NCBI RefSeq assembly: GCF_002005405.1
Contig: NZ_CP019728.1
Coordinates: 1,302,001-1,366,000, forward strand
DNA: 64,000 nt
Reading direction: 5' to 3'
Origin: Jeotgalibaca dankookensis
Lineage (GTDB): Bacteria; Bacillota; Bacilli; Lactobacillales; Aerococcaceae
Shown here: one piece after another, positions 43,920 through 52,894 of the stretch
How the letters are laid out: each line of letters opens with the position of its first letter
Position numbering within the stretch: position 1 is the first letter of the stretch
Notes under the pieces: model-generated
Databases searched by the model: none
Told to the model about the DNA's origin: nothing
Seen by the model: only the letters and a program-made list of their open reading frames with translations
Program-made: the position numbers and the translations under genes

Positions 43920-43990
43920 ATAATTGAATTCTCTTTACGTATATGCTATAAATTCATTAGAAAGCTCTCATTTAGAAAGGAGTTCTTCTT

Positions 43991-45345
43991 ATGTCCGTAT
44001 ATTACCACTCTACCCGTGACCGAAAGTAGCTACGACGAAATCGCTTATACCGTCTTAAGTACTTATTTAACTGACTTTACCGAAACTGAGCTACTAGCGT
44101 GTATCTAAGTCTATCAAGAAAAGTTTCTACCTGAATCGGTTACTCCACTCGTAAAAGTTAAAAGTAGTTATTATCTGGAGCTATTCCATGGCCTACCCTA
44201 GCATTTAAAGATGTAGCGCTCTCTATTCTTTCTAAGTTTATGAGACGAGCTGCGAAAAAAACAATAATGATAAAGACATTGTTATTTTAACAGTAACAAG
44301 TGGTGATACAAGAAAAGCAGCTTTGGATGGTTTCTCTAATGTTCCGGGAACGCGCATAATTTTTTTCTATCCTAAAGATGGTGTTAGTGAGTTTCAAGAA
44401 CGCCAGATGTTAACACAATCCGGTCATAATGTTTCGGTAATCGCTGTGGAAGGTAATTTCGATGAGGCACAAAATGAAGTTAAAAACCTATTTGTAGACG
44501 AGAAATTAAAAAAGGAATTAACAGAAAATAATTTAATATTTTCTTCTGCTAATTCCATTAATATTGGAAGGTTGATTCCCCAAATTGTTTATTACATTCA
44601 TACATATGGAAAACTATTGAATGACAAGCGCATTCAAGCTGGCGATTTTATGAATGTTACTATTCCAACCGGAAATTTTGGAAATATATTAGCAGCTTAT
44701 TATGCGCAACAGATGGGGTTGCCTATTAAAAAATTGATTGTTGCTTCAAATGAAAATAATGTCTTAAGTGATTTTTTTCATTCTGGTATTTACAATCGTA
44801 AACGCGAATTTATACGAACACACTCCCCTTCCATGGACATCTTGGTATCCAGCAATTTAGAACGACTCTTGTATCACTTATCAAATAATACAGATACTGT
44901 AAAAAATTATATGACTGCTCTCTCTAATGATGGCTTTTACGAGGTAACGGCAGAAATAATAGCAAAAGCAAAAGATTTCTATGCCGACTTTGCTTCTGAA
45001 ATAGATGTCCTTCAAGAGATTAAGCGGGTCTTTGATGAGACGGGTTACCTCTTAGATCCACATACAGCCGTTGCATCTATTGTAGCTGAAAAACATAACG
45101 ATCACCTTCCCATGATTATCGCTGCAACAGCAAGTCTATACAAGTTCCCTAAAACTGTTTTAACCGCATTAGATGTTGATTTAAAATCTTCCACGTTAGA
45201 ATCTGCCCTCTTGCATTTAGCAAAGTTAAACAAACAAACCTTGCCACTATCTGTTGAGAAAGCTTTATACGATGATTTTCTACATCACACCAGTATTCCT
45301 ATTTCTAAGATGAAGCAAGCAGTTCTAGAGAAACTTAATTTATAA
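43991..45345 (+). pseudogene. thrC: Decayed threonine synthase gene
   Basis: Would convert O-phosphohomoserine to threonine. A good ribosome site (AAAGGAG) and ATG at 43991 start MSVYYHSTRDRK, the usual N-terminus, but a TAG stops it at 44027. About 60 residues of the normal N-terminal region are then missing. Fragments continue in shifted frames: YDEIAYTVLSTYLTDFTE (to about 44105), YQEKF..SVTPLVKV, and the PLP-lysine segment TLAFKDVALS near 44205. An A-run near 44260 marks another shift, after which the frame is open to 45345 and covers the C-terminal two thirds (ending EKLNL). The phosphate-binding motif reads SGDTRKAA, with Arg for Gly. Several independent lesions mean no active enzyme. 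Confidence 0.93.
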
Positions 45346-45416
45346 AACAAATCATTCGTTATTTTAGAAACAATACTATATAATTTGCTTTATCTATTTA
45401 AGGAGGAACAAACAGT

Positions 45417-46811
45417 ATGGAAATTTTTGTGATTTTAGGCTTGTTATTTATCTTTACCATCTTTTTATTCATCATCTATCGCATGTCTACTAAACATATT
45501 AAATTTACAACACGCGTCTTCACAGCGCTGATTATAGGGGTCGTATTTGGTTCAGTTATTCAGCTAGTATGGGGATCTGACAGTTCAATCACACGGACCT
45601 TTATTGATTGGGCTAATATTGTAGGCTCCGGTTATGTTCGCTTTTTACAAATGCTGATTATGCCACTTATTTTCGTCTCTATCGTTGGAGCATTTACTAA
45701 AATAGAAGAAACGGGAAAATTAGGTAAAATTAGTGTAGCTGTTTTGGCTACTTTACTTGGGACAACAGCGATTGCTGCTTTCGTGGGTTGGGCTTCTGTC
45801 CTCTTGTTTAATTTAGACGGTGCACAGTTTACGGAAGGGGTAGCTGAATCGGCTCAAATTCTCGCTTTGGCAGATCGTCAAAGCCAAGTAGAAGGGTTGA
45901 CTATACCTGGTCAAATTCTTTCTTTTATTCCCACAAATATTTTTGAAGATTTCGCTGGTTTAAGAAGTACCTCGACCATTGCGACGGTTATTGTTTCCTC
46001 CTTTACAGGCGTTGCCTATATGGGTATCAAACGTAAAGAGCCAGAATATGCCGCAAGTTTTAAACATGGTCTTGATACGCTTCATGCGATTGTTATGCGG
46101 ATTGTTACACTCGTTTTACGTCTAACTCCTTATGGAATTTTGGCTTTATCAATCCGAATGATGGCAACTTCTAGTTTCCAAGCAATTGTTAATCTTGGAG
46201 TCTTCGTGCTCGCCTCTTATAGTGCCTTAATTGTTGTCTTATTGGTTCACAGTGCAATTTTGCTGACGCAAAAGGTGAATCCTTTAACGTTCTTTAAAAA
46301 GTCCTTTCCAGCATTAAGTTTTGCTTTTTCATCCCGATCCAGTGCTGGTACCTTGCCACTCAATATTAAAACGCAAACAGAAGCCTTAGGTGTTGACTCA
46401 GCTTCGGCAAACTTCTCGGCTAGCTTTGGTGTTTCTATCGGCCAAAATGGTTGTGCGGGTGTTTACCCGGCAATGCTTGCAACTATCATTGCGCCATCAG
46501 TTGGAATTGATGTCACAAGCATCGGCTTTTTACTCTCACTGGTACTTGTTGTCACCATTAGTTCATTTGGTGTTGCCGGTGTCGGTGGTGGTGCGACCTT
46601 TGCAGCTTTGATTGTTTTAAGTACATTGAATTTGCCAGTCGCTATTGTTGGTTTAGTTATTTCTGTTGAACCAATCATTGATATGATGCGAACAATGGTT
46701 AATGTTAATGGTTCCATGCTTGCAGGTGTTGTTTCTTCAAATGTCATTAATGAATTTGATGGACAAGTCTTCACTGATACAGAAGCAACAGTTGAAAGGG
46801 AAGCGCTTTAA
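45417..46811 (+). CDS. tcyP: L-cystine:cation symporter, TcyP-type (DAACS family)
   Basis: Imports cystine. The 464-residue protein has an N-terminal helix, then the dicarboxylate/amino acid:cation symporter core with RFLQMLIMPLIFVSIVGAFTKIEETGKLG, a serine-rich re-entrant loop AFSSRSSAGTLPLNI and the second hairpin FGVSIGQNGCAGVYPAMLA, close to Bacillus TcyP/YhcL. AAGGAGG precedes the ATG. No riboswitch or CymR-like site is evident in the short upstream gap. It has its own terminator. Confidence 0.9.
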   Translation: MEIFVILGLLFIFTIFLFIIYRMSTKHIKFTTRVFTALIIGVVFGSVIQLVWGSDSSITRTFIDWANIVGSGYVRFLQMLIMPLIFVSIVGAFTKIEETGKLGKISVAVLATLLGTTAIAAFVGWASVLLFNLDGAQFTEGVAESAQILALADRQSQVEGLTIPGQILSFIPTNIFEDFAGLRSTSTIATVIVSSFTGVAYMGIKRKEPEYAASFKHGLDTLHAIVMRIVTLVLRLTPYGILALSIRMMATSSFQAIVNLGVFVLASYSALIVVLLVHSAILLTQKVNPLTFFKKSFPALSFAFSSRSSAGTLPLNIKTQTEALGVDSASANFSASFGVSIGQNGCAGVYPAMLATIIAPSVGIDVTSIGFLLSLVLVVTISSFGVAGVGGGATFAALIVLSTLNLPVAIVGLVISVEPIIDMMRTMVNVNGSMLAGVVSSNVINEFDGQVFTDTEATVEREAL

Positions 46812-46824
46812 TCTAAGTAAATTT

Positions 46825-46858
46825 AAGGAGTCTGGGATTTTTTCCAGACTCCTTTTTT
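46825..46858 (+). terminator. Terminator of tcyP
   Basis: Stem AAGGAGTCTGG/CCAGACTCCTT with a T run. Confidence 0.92.
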
Positions 46859-46894
46859 GGTATGATAAATGTGACTCAAAAAAGGAGAATGTTT

Positions 46895-48196
46895 ATGTCT
46901 GAAAAAAATACCGGCTACTTAGCCCAATTTTATAAGAAGTCGCAAACAGAACGTATACAAGCTTTAATCCAGGCGGGCTTTCTAGAAAAGGAAAAACAAG
47001 ATGCGTTTGATGATCAGTTAGCGATTTCCTTAGATATTGCTAACGGGATGATTGAAAATCAAATTGCCACCTATCAACTTCCTTTTGGTATTGCTACTAA
47101 TTTTTTAATTGATGGGAAGGACTATGTTATCCCTATGGCTATTGAAGAACCTTCTGTTATTGCTGCTGCCAGCTCTGCTGCTAAATTAGTTGCACAATAC
47201 GGTGGGTTTCAAACAGCAGTCACGGATCGTCTGATGATTGGACAAGTTATTTTAACGGACGTTCCTCATTTAAGTGAAGCAATCGCAATCCTCCATGACA
47301 ATGAAATTGAAATTATTCAAGCAGCTAATCAAGCGCATCCTTCTATTGTTAAACGGGGTGGCGGCGCGGATGGTATACGAATTCGCGAGATTGCAGAGGA
47401 TTTAACAGTAGGAAGTCCTAGCTTTTTAATTATCCATTTGCATGTGGAGACGCTTGAAGCGATGGGTGCCAATATTATTAATACGATGATGGAAGCCATT
47501 ATTCCCATGCTAGAAAATCTTACCAATGGAAATGCGTTGATGGGAATTTTATCAAATTACGCGACTGAATGTTTAGCCACCGCAACGTGCCGTCTTCCGG
47601 TATCTGCTCTCGCCAAAGATAATTGGTCCGGCGTGGAAGTGCGCGACCGTCTTATATTAGCAGCTCAAGTGGCCACTGTTGATCCCTATCGCGCTGTTAC
47701 GCATAACAAAGGCATTATGAATGGCATTGATGCCATTGTTCTTGCAAGTGGAAATGATTGGCGCGCGATTGAAGCAGGCGCACATGCTTATGCTTCACGC
47801 AGCGGTCAATACCGTAGTCTTTCTAGTTGGCGCAAAGCTGATAATGGTGATTTAATCGGTGAATTGACGCTTCCACTTTCAATTGGTACGGTCGGGGGTT
47901 CGATTTCCTTTCATCCAGGTGCTCAAATGGCTCATCATTTATTGGGAAATCCTGACGCCGAAACACTTGAAGCAATTATCGCGAGTGTTGGTTTAGCACA
48001 GAATTTCTCAGCACTACGAGCACTCGTTACTGAAGGTATTCAACAAGGTCATATGGGCCTACATGCGCGCTCATTAGCTATTAGTGCAGGTGCAAGTAGA
48101 GAAGAAATCGACCAAGTTGCAACACAATTAAAAACCGTAAAGAATATGAATCTAGCGACTGCTAAAGAAATATTAAAAAATATCCAAAAAAAATAA
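46895..48196 (+). CDS. mvaA: Class II hydroxymethylglutaryl-CoA reductase
   Basis: Reduces HMG-CoA to mevalonate, the committed step of isoprenoid synthesis in lactic acid bacteria. Catalytic residues are visible: Glu in EEPSVIAAAS (about 83), Lys in SALAKDNWSG (about 263), Asp in ASGNDWRAIE (about 279) and His in GHMGLHARSLA (about 375); the cofactor loop TVDPYRAVTHNKGIMNG is present. It is a free-standing reductase, unlike the thiolase-reductase fusion MvaE of enterococci. The ATG at 46895 has AAAGGAG; mvaS lies 0.7 kb downstream on the other strand. Confidence 0.95.
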   Translation: MSEKNTGYLAQFYKKSQTERIQALIQAGFLEKEKQDAFDDQLAISLDIANGMIENQIATYQLPFGIATNFLIDGKDYVIPMAIEEPSVIAAASSAAKLVAQYGGFQTAVTDRLMIGQVILTDVPHLSEAIAILHDNEIEIIQAANQAHPSIVKRGGGADGIRIREIAEDLTVGSPSFLIIHLHVETLEAMGANIINTMMEAIIPMLENLTNGNALMGILSNYATECLATATCRLPVSALAKDNWSGVEVRDRLILAAQVATVDPYRAVTHNKGIMNGIDAIVLASGNDWRAIEAGAHAYASRSGQYRSLSSWRKADNGDLIGELTLPLSIGTVGGSISFHPGAQMAHHLLGNPDAETLEAIIASVGLAQNFSALRALVTEGIQQGHMGLHARSLAISAGASREEIDQVATQLKTVKNMNLATAKEILKNIQKK

Positions 48197-48227
48197 GCAC
48201 AGGCTTTTGCCTGTGCTCTGTTTTTTA
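48196..48227. terminator. Bidirectional terminator after mvaA
   Basis: Perfect stem AGCACAGGC/GCCTGTGCT with T run; shared with the convergent reductase gene. Confidence 0.9.
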
Positions 48228-48773
48228 TTTTACGAATTTATTTGTAAATGTAACAAATTCTTGTGTAACACTTTTTAGGAATTCTGCTGTACTTGCATTT
48301 GCAACTTCACCTGTCTCACCTAATAATTCGGATGAGTTAGCAATGTAGACTTCTGGTTGTTGCATAGTAGGCATATCCAAGAAAGTTAGTGATTGACGTA
48401 AAATGTGGTTTGCTAGCGCTCCAGAAATACCTGATAACGATTGTGAAGCCACTAATGCCGGTTTTCCAGCCCAAATATTTTCTCCCCAAGGACGAGATGC
48501 AACATCTAATGCATTTTTCAATGCTGCTGGTACACTACGGTTATGTTCTGGTGTGGCAAAGATAATAGCATCTTGTGCAGCCACTTGCTCACGGAATCTT
48601 GTGTATTCTGCAGGTGAATCAGCATCATAATCTTGGTTATATAATGGAAGATTCGCAATTTCGATAAATGTTACTTCTGCGTCTTTAGGCAATCCTGCAA
48701 CTAGCCCATTTGCTAGCGTTTGAGAAAATGAATTTTTACGAATTGATCCTACAATTACACCATACTTTGTCAT
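48225..48773 (-). CDS. NAD(P)H-dependent FMN reductase
   Basis: A flavodoxin-fold reductase of 182 residues. FMN phosphate-binding loop GSIRKNSFSQTLANG is at residues 9-23, then the TPEHNRSVPAALKNALDVASRP motif typical of the azoreductase/chromate-reductase-like branch, and a flavin contact SLSGISGALA. It probably supplies reduced flavin or reduces quinones; the exact substrate is unknown. It sits between the convergent mvaA and the upstream mvaS on the same strand, 85 bases after the mvaS start region. Confidence 0.9.
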   Translation of the reverse strand: MTKYGVIVGSIRKNSFSQTLANGLVAGLPKDAEVTFIEIANLPLYNQDYDADSPAEYTRFREQVAAQDAIIFATPEHNRSVPAALKNALDVASRPWGENIWAGKPALVASQSLSGISGALANHILRQSLTFLDMPTMQQPEVYIANSSELLGETGEVANASTAEFLKSVTQEFVTFTNKFVK

Positions 48774-48857
48774 ATAAAAAACTCCCTTTAAGTAAATTTT
48801 CCTTGCTTATATAACTAATGCTAACATCTCGAATTTGAAATATCAAGTTTCATGCTT

Positions 48858-50027
48858 TTATTTTACAATATAGGAGCGTTTATGATCTTTTACTTCTACT
48901 AAACGACATGCTGAAGAATCATTTGCTGTATCAATTGTCAGAGCTGAACCATCTTCAGGTAGATTTTGTGTAAACATAGCCTCATATTCAGCAACCGTTA
49001 CTTGCTGGCGTTTTGCCAATAGTTCGGTATATTTATCAGAAGCTAGCCCCTTTTTGAAATCTTCAGCGATCAGACCTGTAAAGAATTCTCCAACCGCGCC
49101 TGATCCATAACTGAAAAGACCAATTCGGTCACCCGCCTTTAGCCCTTTTCCATTTTCTAGAAGGGATAATAAGTTTAAATATAAAGAGCCCGTATAAATA
49201 TTTCCTACTAAACGGTTAAACGCCAGGCTCTCTTCAAAAATAGCTGATAGAGCCTTTTGTTTAGCATCGTCCGCTTCAGGTAATACTTCTTGCAGTGCTT
49301 TTTTACCCATTTTCGTATAAGGTAAATGAAAAGAAAAGGCCTTTATATCTGCTATACTACGATTGGTTTTTTCTTTATACAAGTTCCAAACCGTATTAAA
49401 GAAAGAAAGATATTGTTCGTTTGAATATTTTCCATCAACCATGGCATATTCTGAATAAACAGGACGCCAAAAGTCCATAATGTCTTTGGTTGTATAAGCA
49501 GAATCTTTTTCTAAAATTAAAATAGTTGGATCTGCACTCACAAGCAGTGCCATTGCACCTGCTCCTTGCGTGACTTCGCCACCCGTTGCTAACCCATAAC
49601 GCGCAACATCTGTTCCAATTACCAAAGCCTTACGATCTGGGTGTAAGGTAACATAGTCTTTGGCCATTTGTAAGCCTGCAGTTGCTGCATAACACGCGTG
49701 TTTGATTTCAAAGGATCGTGCATGAGGTTGAATATTTAATAATTCATGAACATAAACGGCCGAGGACTTAGAAGCATCAAAGGCACTTTCAGTTCCCACA
49801 ATGACTAAATCGATCTTACTTCTATCTTCATCGTTGATTATTTGCAAACCTGCGTTGACTGCCATCGAAACAATATCTTGACTTATTGGCGTTACTGCCA
49901 TTTGGTCTTGTCCAATACCGATTGTGTATTTAGCTGGTTCATCGCCACGCGCATGCGCGAGGTCCGTCATATCTAAGTAAAAGGGAGGTGTATAAAAACC
50001 AATCTTACCGATTCCAACCTTATTCAT
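48858..50027 (-). CDS. mvaS: Hydroxymethylglutaryl-CoA synthase
   Basis: Condenses acetyl-CoA with acetoacetyl-CoA at the start of the mevalonate pathway. A thiolase-fold protein of about 389 residues with catalytic Glu in GTESAFDASKSSA (about 79), Cys in EIKHACYAATAG (about 111) and His in FSFHLPYTKMGKKAL (about 233). The start is the ATG at 50027 with AGAGGAA; an ORF extension to 50045 has no better signal. It is on the opposite strand from mvaA with a flavin reductase gene between them. Confidence 0.95.
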   Translation of the reverse strand: MNKVGIGKIGFYTPPFYLDMTDLAHARGDEPAKYTIGIGQDQMAVTPISQDIVSMAVNAGLQIINDEDRSKIDLVIVGTESAFDASKSSAVYVHELLNIQPHARSFEIKHACYAATAGLQMAKDYVTLHPDRKALVIGTDVARYGLATGGEVTQGAGAMALLVSADPTILILEKDSAYTTKDIMDFWRPVYSEYAMVDGKYSNEQYLSFFNTVWNLYKEKTNRSIADIKAFSFHLPYTKMGKKALQEVLPEADDAKQKALSAIFEESLAFNRLVGNIYTGSLYLNLLSLLENGKGLKAGDRIGLFSYGSGAVGEFFTGLIAEDFKKGLASDKYTELLAKRQQVTVAEYEAMFTQNLPEDGSALTIDTANDSSACRLVEVKDHKRSYIVK

Positions 50028-50173
50028 ATCAATTCCTCTTTTCATCTCTTAAATTTGGTACGCTCATGTTAATTTATTTTAGGCAATAAAACAAGGTTCC
50101 GCCATTTAACTTAAACAAATTTCAAGTTTTAAATTTTAAGTCATGATAATATAAAAAGAAAGGACTGATTCAT

Positions 50174-50617
50174 ATTAAAGTTATAATCGATAGTGATGCA
50201 AGTCCTGTTAAGGACATCGTCGTTGAAGAAGCCGGAAAAAAACCGTTGCCGGTGGTCCTTGTCTCAAGCTATGCGCATTTTTCAAATAAAATTTACCCTA
50301 ATTATGTAGAAACGATTTATGTTGACTCCGAACAAGAAGCAGCCGATTATCGAATCATGCAACTGCTCCAACAAGGGGATGTTTTAATTACCCAAGACTA
50401 TGGTCTCGCATCTCTAGCTTTAGGAAAAAAAGCAATTGTCTTACATCATAAAGGTCTTCAGTATACTTACGAAAACATTGACCGCTTATTAGAGACACGT
50501 TATTTGAGTGCTCAAATGAGGAAAAGTGGGAAGCGAACGAAGGGACCTCGGCCTTTTACAAAAGAAGCAGCTGAAAATTTTAGGGCTGTATTTAAACAAG
50601 TGATTGATGATGAATAA
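50174..50617 (+). CDS. YaiI/YqxD family protein (DUF188), apparently with a non-standard start codon
   Basis: A predicted PIN-like nuclease-fold protein of unknown role. The conserved N-terminus [20 protein letters not shown] lies upstream of any ATG, GTG or TTG. The frame opens after a TAA at 50147 and contains only CTG (50165) and ATT (50168, 50174) before it. A GAAAGGA site (50158-50164) is 9 bases from ATT 50174, so I place the start there. An internal GTG at 50246 would delete the first, conserved strand. The later motif [26 protein letters not shown] and basic C-terminal [17 protein letters not shown] are normal for the family. Confidence 0.8.
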   Translation: MKVIIDSDASPVKDIVVEEAGKKPLPVVLVSSYAHFSNKIYPNYVETIYVDSEQEAADYRIMQLLQQGDVLITQDYGLASLALGKKAIVLHHKGLQYTYENIDRLLETRYLSAQMRKSGKRTKGPRPFTKEAAENFRAVFKQVIDDE

Positions 50618-50621
50618 AAAG

Positions 50622-50668
50622 AAGCGTGTGGGATAGCAGCCTTGAGGCCGTTTCCAACACGCTTTTTT
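50622..50668. terminator. Bidirectional terminator between DUF188 and NCS2 genes
   Basis: Stem AAGCGTGT/ACACGCTT with an inner GCC/GGC helix and T run. Confidence 0.85.
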
Positions 50669-50669
50669 C

Positions 50670-52052
50670 TTACGCGATACTTTCTTCTACTATTTCTTTT
50701 TCTTTAAGTGCTATATTTAATACCAAAGCAACAATCGTTCCAGCCGAAATACCCGATGAGAATAATCCTCCTAATATACCCGGTAAGCTCGCGGTTACTT
50801 CTGGTCGGAAAGAAACACCTAAACCAACTGCTAATGATCCCGCTACAATAATCATGTTGCGATTTGTAAATTTCACACGTGACAGAGATTGGATACCTGC
50901 TGCCGCTACATTACCGAACATGAGTAACCCTGCGCCTCCTAAAACGGGCATAGGCATAATCGATACAAAGGTAGCAAATTTAGGAAATAAACTCATTAAA
51001 ATCATAATATAACCTGCTGTAATAGCAACTTTACGAGACGCATTTCTTGTCATTGGTATTAATCCTGCATTCTGACTGAATGTTGCCGCTGGTCCTGATC
51101 CCAAAACTGGGCCAATCCAAGAACCTACTGCATCCGCCCGAACGCCTGCGGCAATATCCTCATTTTTAACTTCGGTTTTGGTTACTTGCCCCAGTGTTTG
51201 AATAACTCCAACAGATTCAATAATTGTAACTAAGTAACCCGTTAAAAACGGTAGCGCATATTCCCATTTAAATGAAATTCCGTATTTAAAGAACTGTGGT
51301 AAAGCAAACCACGAAGCATTGCTAACTTGCTGAAAGTCAACCATTCCTAAAGGGATACAAACAATATAGCCAATGATTGCACCAATCAAAACAGCTAACG
51401 GCGCAAATTTTTTACCAGCATAATGATTAACCATTGCAATAATTAAAAATACAAAAGCCGTAATACCTAGATTAATAGGTGCGCCATATGTTGCTGAACC
51501 CACTCCACCAGCAGCCCATTCCATGGCGACTGACATTAACGTCATTCCCATTAGCGTAATAACCGATCCTGTTACAACAGGCGGGAAAAACTTCATTAAA
51601 GGTTTGATAAAATAACTCATTCCAAATTCTAAAAGAGATGCTAACATGGTTCCACCAAAGTAAGCAGCGATCCCCCCTGTACTAATAACTGCAGCAGCGG
51701 GACCAATAAATGCAAAGTCTGTTCCCATAATGGTTGGCAAGCCGACTCCAACTCGAAAAGCTTTGGGACCGACTCCTTTGGATTGAATAATAGATACGAT
51801 ACCAGAAACTAAAAGAGCAGCACTAACGAGATAAGCCGTATCGATAACGCCAAACCCTGCCATACCAGCAATAATAAGCGGAACAGCTACAATACCACCG
51901 AATGCTGTAATAACATTTTGAAAACCAAGGATTGATGATATAAAAAAGCTAGGTGAATCTTCAACGCCATATAACAATTCCATTTCACCATTTTCCTCTT
52001 GCGTTTCTTCTTTTGCTAGTCTTTTTACATTTACTTCTAAGTTCGCTTCCAT
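50670..52052 (-). CDS. NCS2-family nucleobase permease (uracil/xanthine type)
   Basis: A proton-coupled nucleobase transporter of about 460 residues with about 14 helices. Family motifs are FGGIVAVPLIIAG, GVGLPTIMGTDFAFIGPAAAVI and the signature segment SVGVIQTLGQVTKTEV...GSWIGPVLGSGPAATFSQNAGLI. The acidic N-terminus (about 30 residues) is cytoplasmic. The start is placed at the ATG 52052, after GGAGGA; the ATG four codons upstream overlaps that site. No purine or PreQ1 riboswitch is visible upstream. Uracil versus xanthine/urate cannot be decided. Confidence 0.9.
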   Translation of the reverse strand: MEANLEVNVKRLAKEETQEENGEMELLYGVEDSPSFFISSILGFQNVITAFGGIVAVPLIIAGMAGFGVIDTAYLVSAALLVSGIVSIIQSKGVGPKAFRVGVGLPTIMGTDFAFIGPAAAVISTGGIAAYFGGTMLASLLEFGMSYFIKPLMKFFPPVVTGSVITLMGMTLMSVAMEWAAGGVGSATYGAPINLGITAFVFLIIAMVNHYAGKKFAPLAVLIGAIIGYIVCIPLGMVDFQQVSNASWFALPQFFKYGISFKWEYALPFLTGYLVTIIESVGVIQTLGQVTKTEVKNEDIAAGVRADAVGSWIGPVLGSGPAATFSQNAGLIPMTRNASRKVAITAGYIMILMSLFPKFATFVSIMPMPVLGGAGLLMFGNVAAAGIQSLSRVKFTNRNMIIVAGSLAVGLGVSFRPEVTASLPGILGGLFSSGISAGTIVALVLNIALKEKEIVEESIA

Positions 52053-52271
52053 ATCTTCCTCCAATTTACGAACATTAGTGTTTTTAAAACTTTAATTGTT
52101 CTTTTTTTAAATATATTCATATTTTATAAGCATTATAAGAAAAAGTAAACACCCTATAAACGAACGATACGGTTTTTTTATTAGAATCCTCTCATAAAAG
52201 CTTCTATCTTAAAATAATGACAAACTCCTTGTTTTGTTAGATAATAAAGTATGAAAGAGGAGGGACTTAAT

Positions 52272-52826
52272 TTGATTCTAGAAGAAATAAAAAAACAAGT
52301 TGAAACGGCCTTAAATGAGCTTATTGCTGTTTCTAAACTTGAAGATGGTGATATCATTGTCATTGGCTGTTCTTCCAGTGAAGTCAATAATGAAAAAATT
52401 GGAACGGCATCAAGTGAAGAAATCGGTAAAGTAATCTTTGATACTGCAAAAAAAATAACCGATCAACACAAGCTCATCCTAGCCGCTCAATCTTGCGAGC
52501 ATCTCAATCGTTCCTTAGTTATTGAAAAAGAAGCTGCGAAAGAAAATCGGTATCCAATTATTAATGCCGTACCTCATTTGCATGCAGGTGGTAGCTTTGC
52601 GACTGCAGCTTACCACGGTATGGAAAATCCTGTTTTAGTTGAAACTATTCAAGCTAAAGCCGGATTAGATATCGGGCAAACCTTTATTGGAATGCATCTC
52701 ATTCCGGTGGTTGTGCCAGTTCGTTTGTCTGTAAAAAATATTGGGAGTGCCATACTCTCTGCCGCTCGAACACGTCCGAAATCTATTGGTGGCGAACGTG
52801 CTCGCTATGATGAAGCTCTAAGTTAA
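52272..52826 (+). CDS. YwlG-type protein, TIGR01440/UPF0340 family
   Basis: A conserved cytoplasmic protein of Firmicutes with unknown function, about 184 residues. Recognisable blocks are IVIGCSSSEV, GKVIFDTA, LAAQSCEHLNRSLVIE, NAVPHLHAGGSFATAAY and AILSAARTRPKSIGGERARY. An ATG at 52251 lacks a ribosome site, whereas GAGGAGGG sits 7 bases before the TTG at 52272; I therefore use the TTG. It stands alone before a very large terminator. Confidence 0.85.
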   Translation: MILEEIKKQVETALNELIAVSKLEDGDIIVIGCSSSEVNNEKIGTASSEEIGKVIFDTAKKITDQHKLILAAQSCEHLNRSLVIEKEAAKENRYPIINAVPHLHAGGSFATAAYHGMENPVLVETIQAKAGLDIGQTFIGMHLIPVVVPVRLSVKNIGSAILSAARTRPKSIGGERARYDEALS

Positions 52827-52839
52827 ATCTTTGGAAAAC

Positions 52840-52894
52840 AAATTAAAAGTGAAGCAGCTAAGATAATTTATCTCAGCTGCTTCGCTTTTAATTT
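52840..52894. terminator. Large bidirectional terminator
   Basis: Arms of about 24 bases (AAATTAAAAGTGAAGCAGCT... and complement) around a short loop. The right arm contains the stop codon of the amino-acid-binding protein gene. Confidence 0.88.

Noticed and set aside
43917..44108. A 63-codon open frame after rplY
   Set aside because: Its second half reads TESSYDEIAYTVLSTYLTDFTE, a piece of threonine synthase in a shifted frame; it belongs to the thrC pseudogene and is not a separate gene.
44323..45345. A stand-alone 340-residue threonine-synthase-like gene
   Set aside because: The ATG at 44323 is internal to the family alignment, has no ribosome site and lacks the PLP-lysine segment, which lies upstream in another frame.
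52065..52250. Purine or PreQ1 riboswitch ahead of the NCS2 permease gene
   Set aside because: None of the conserved loop words of these aptamers is present; the region is simply AT-rich.
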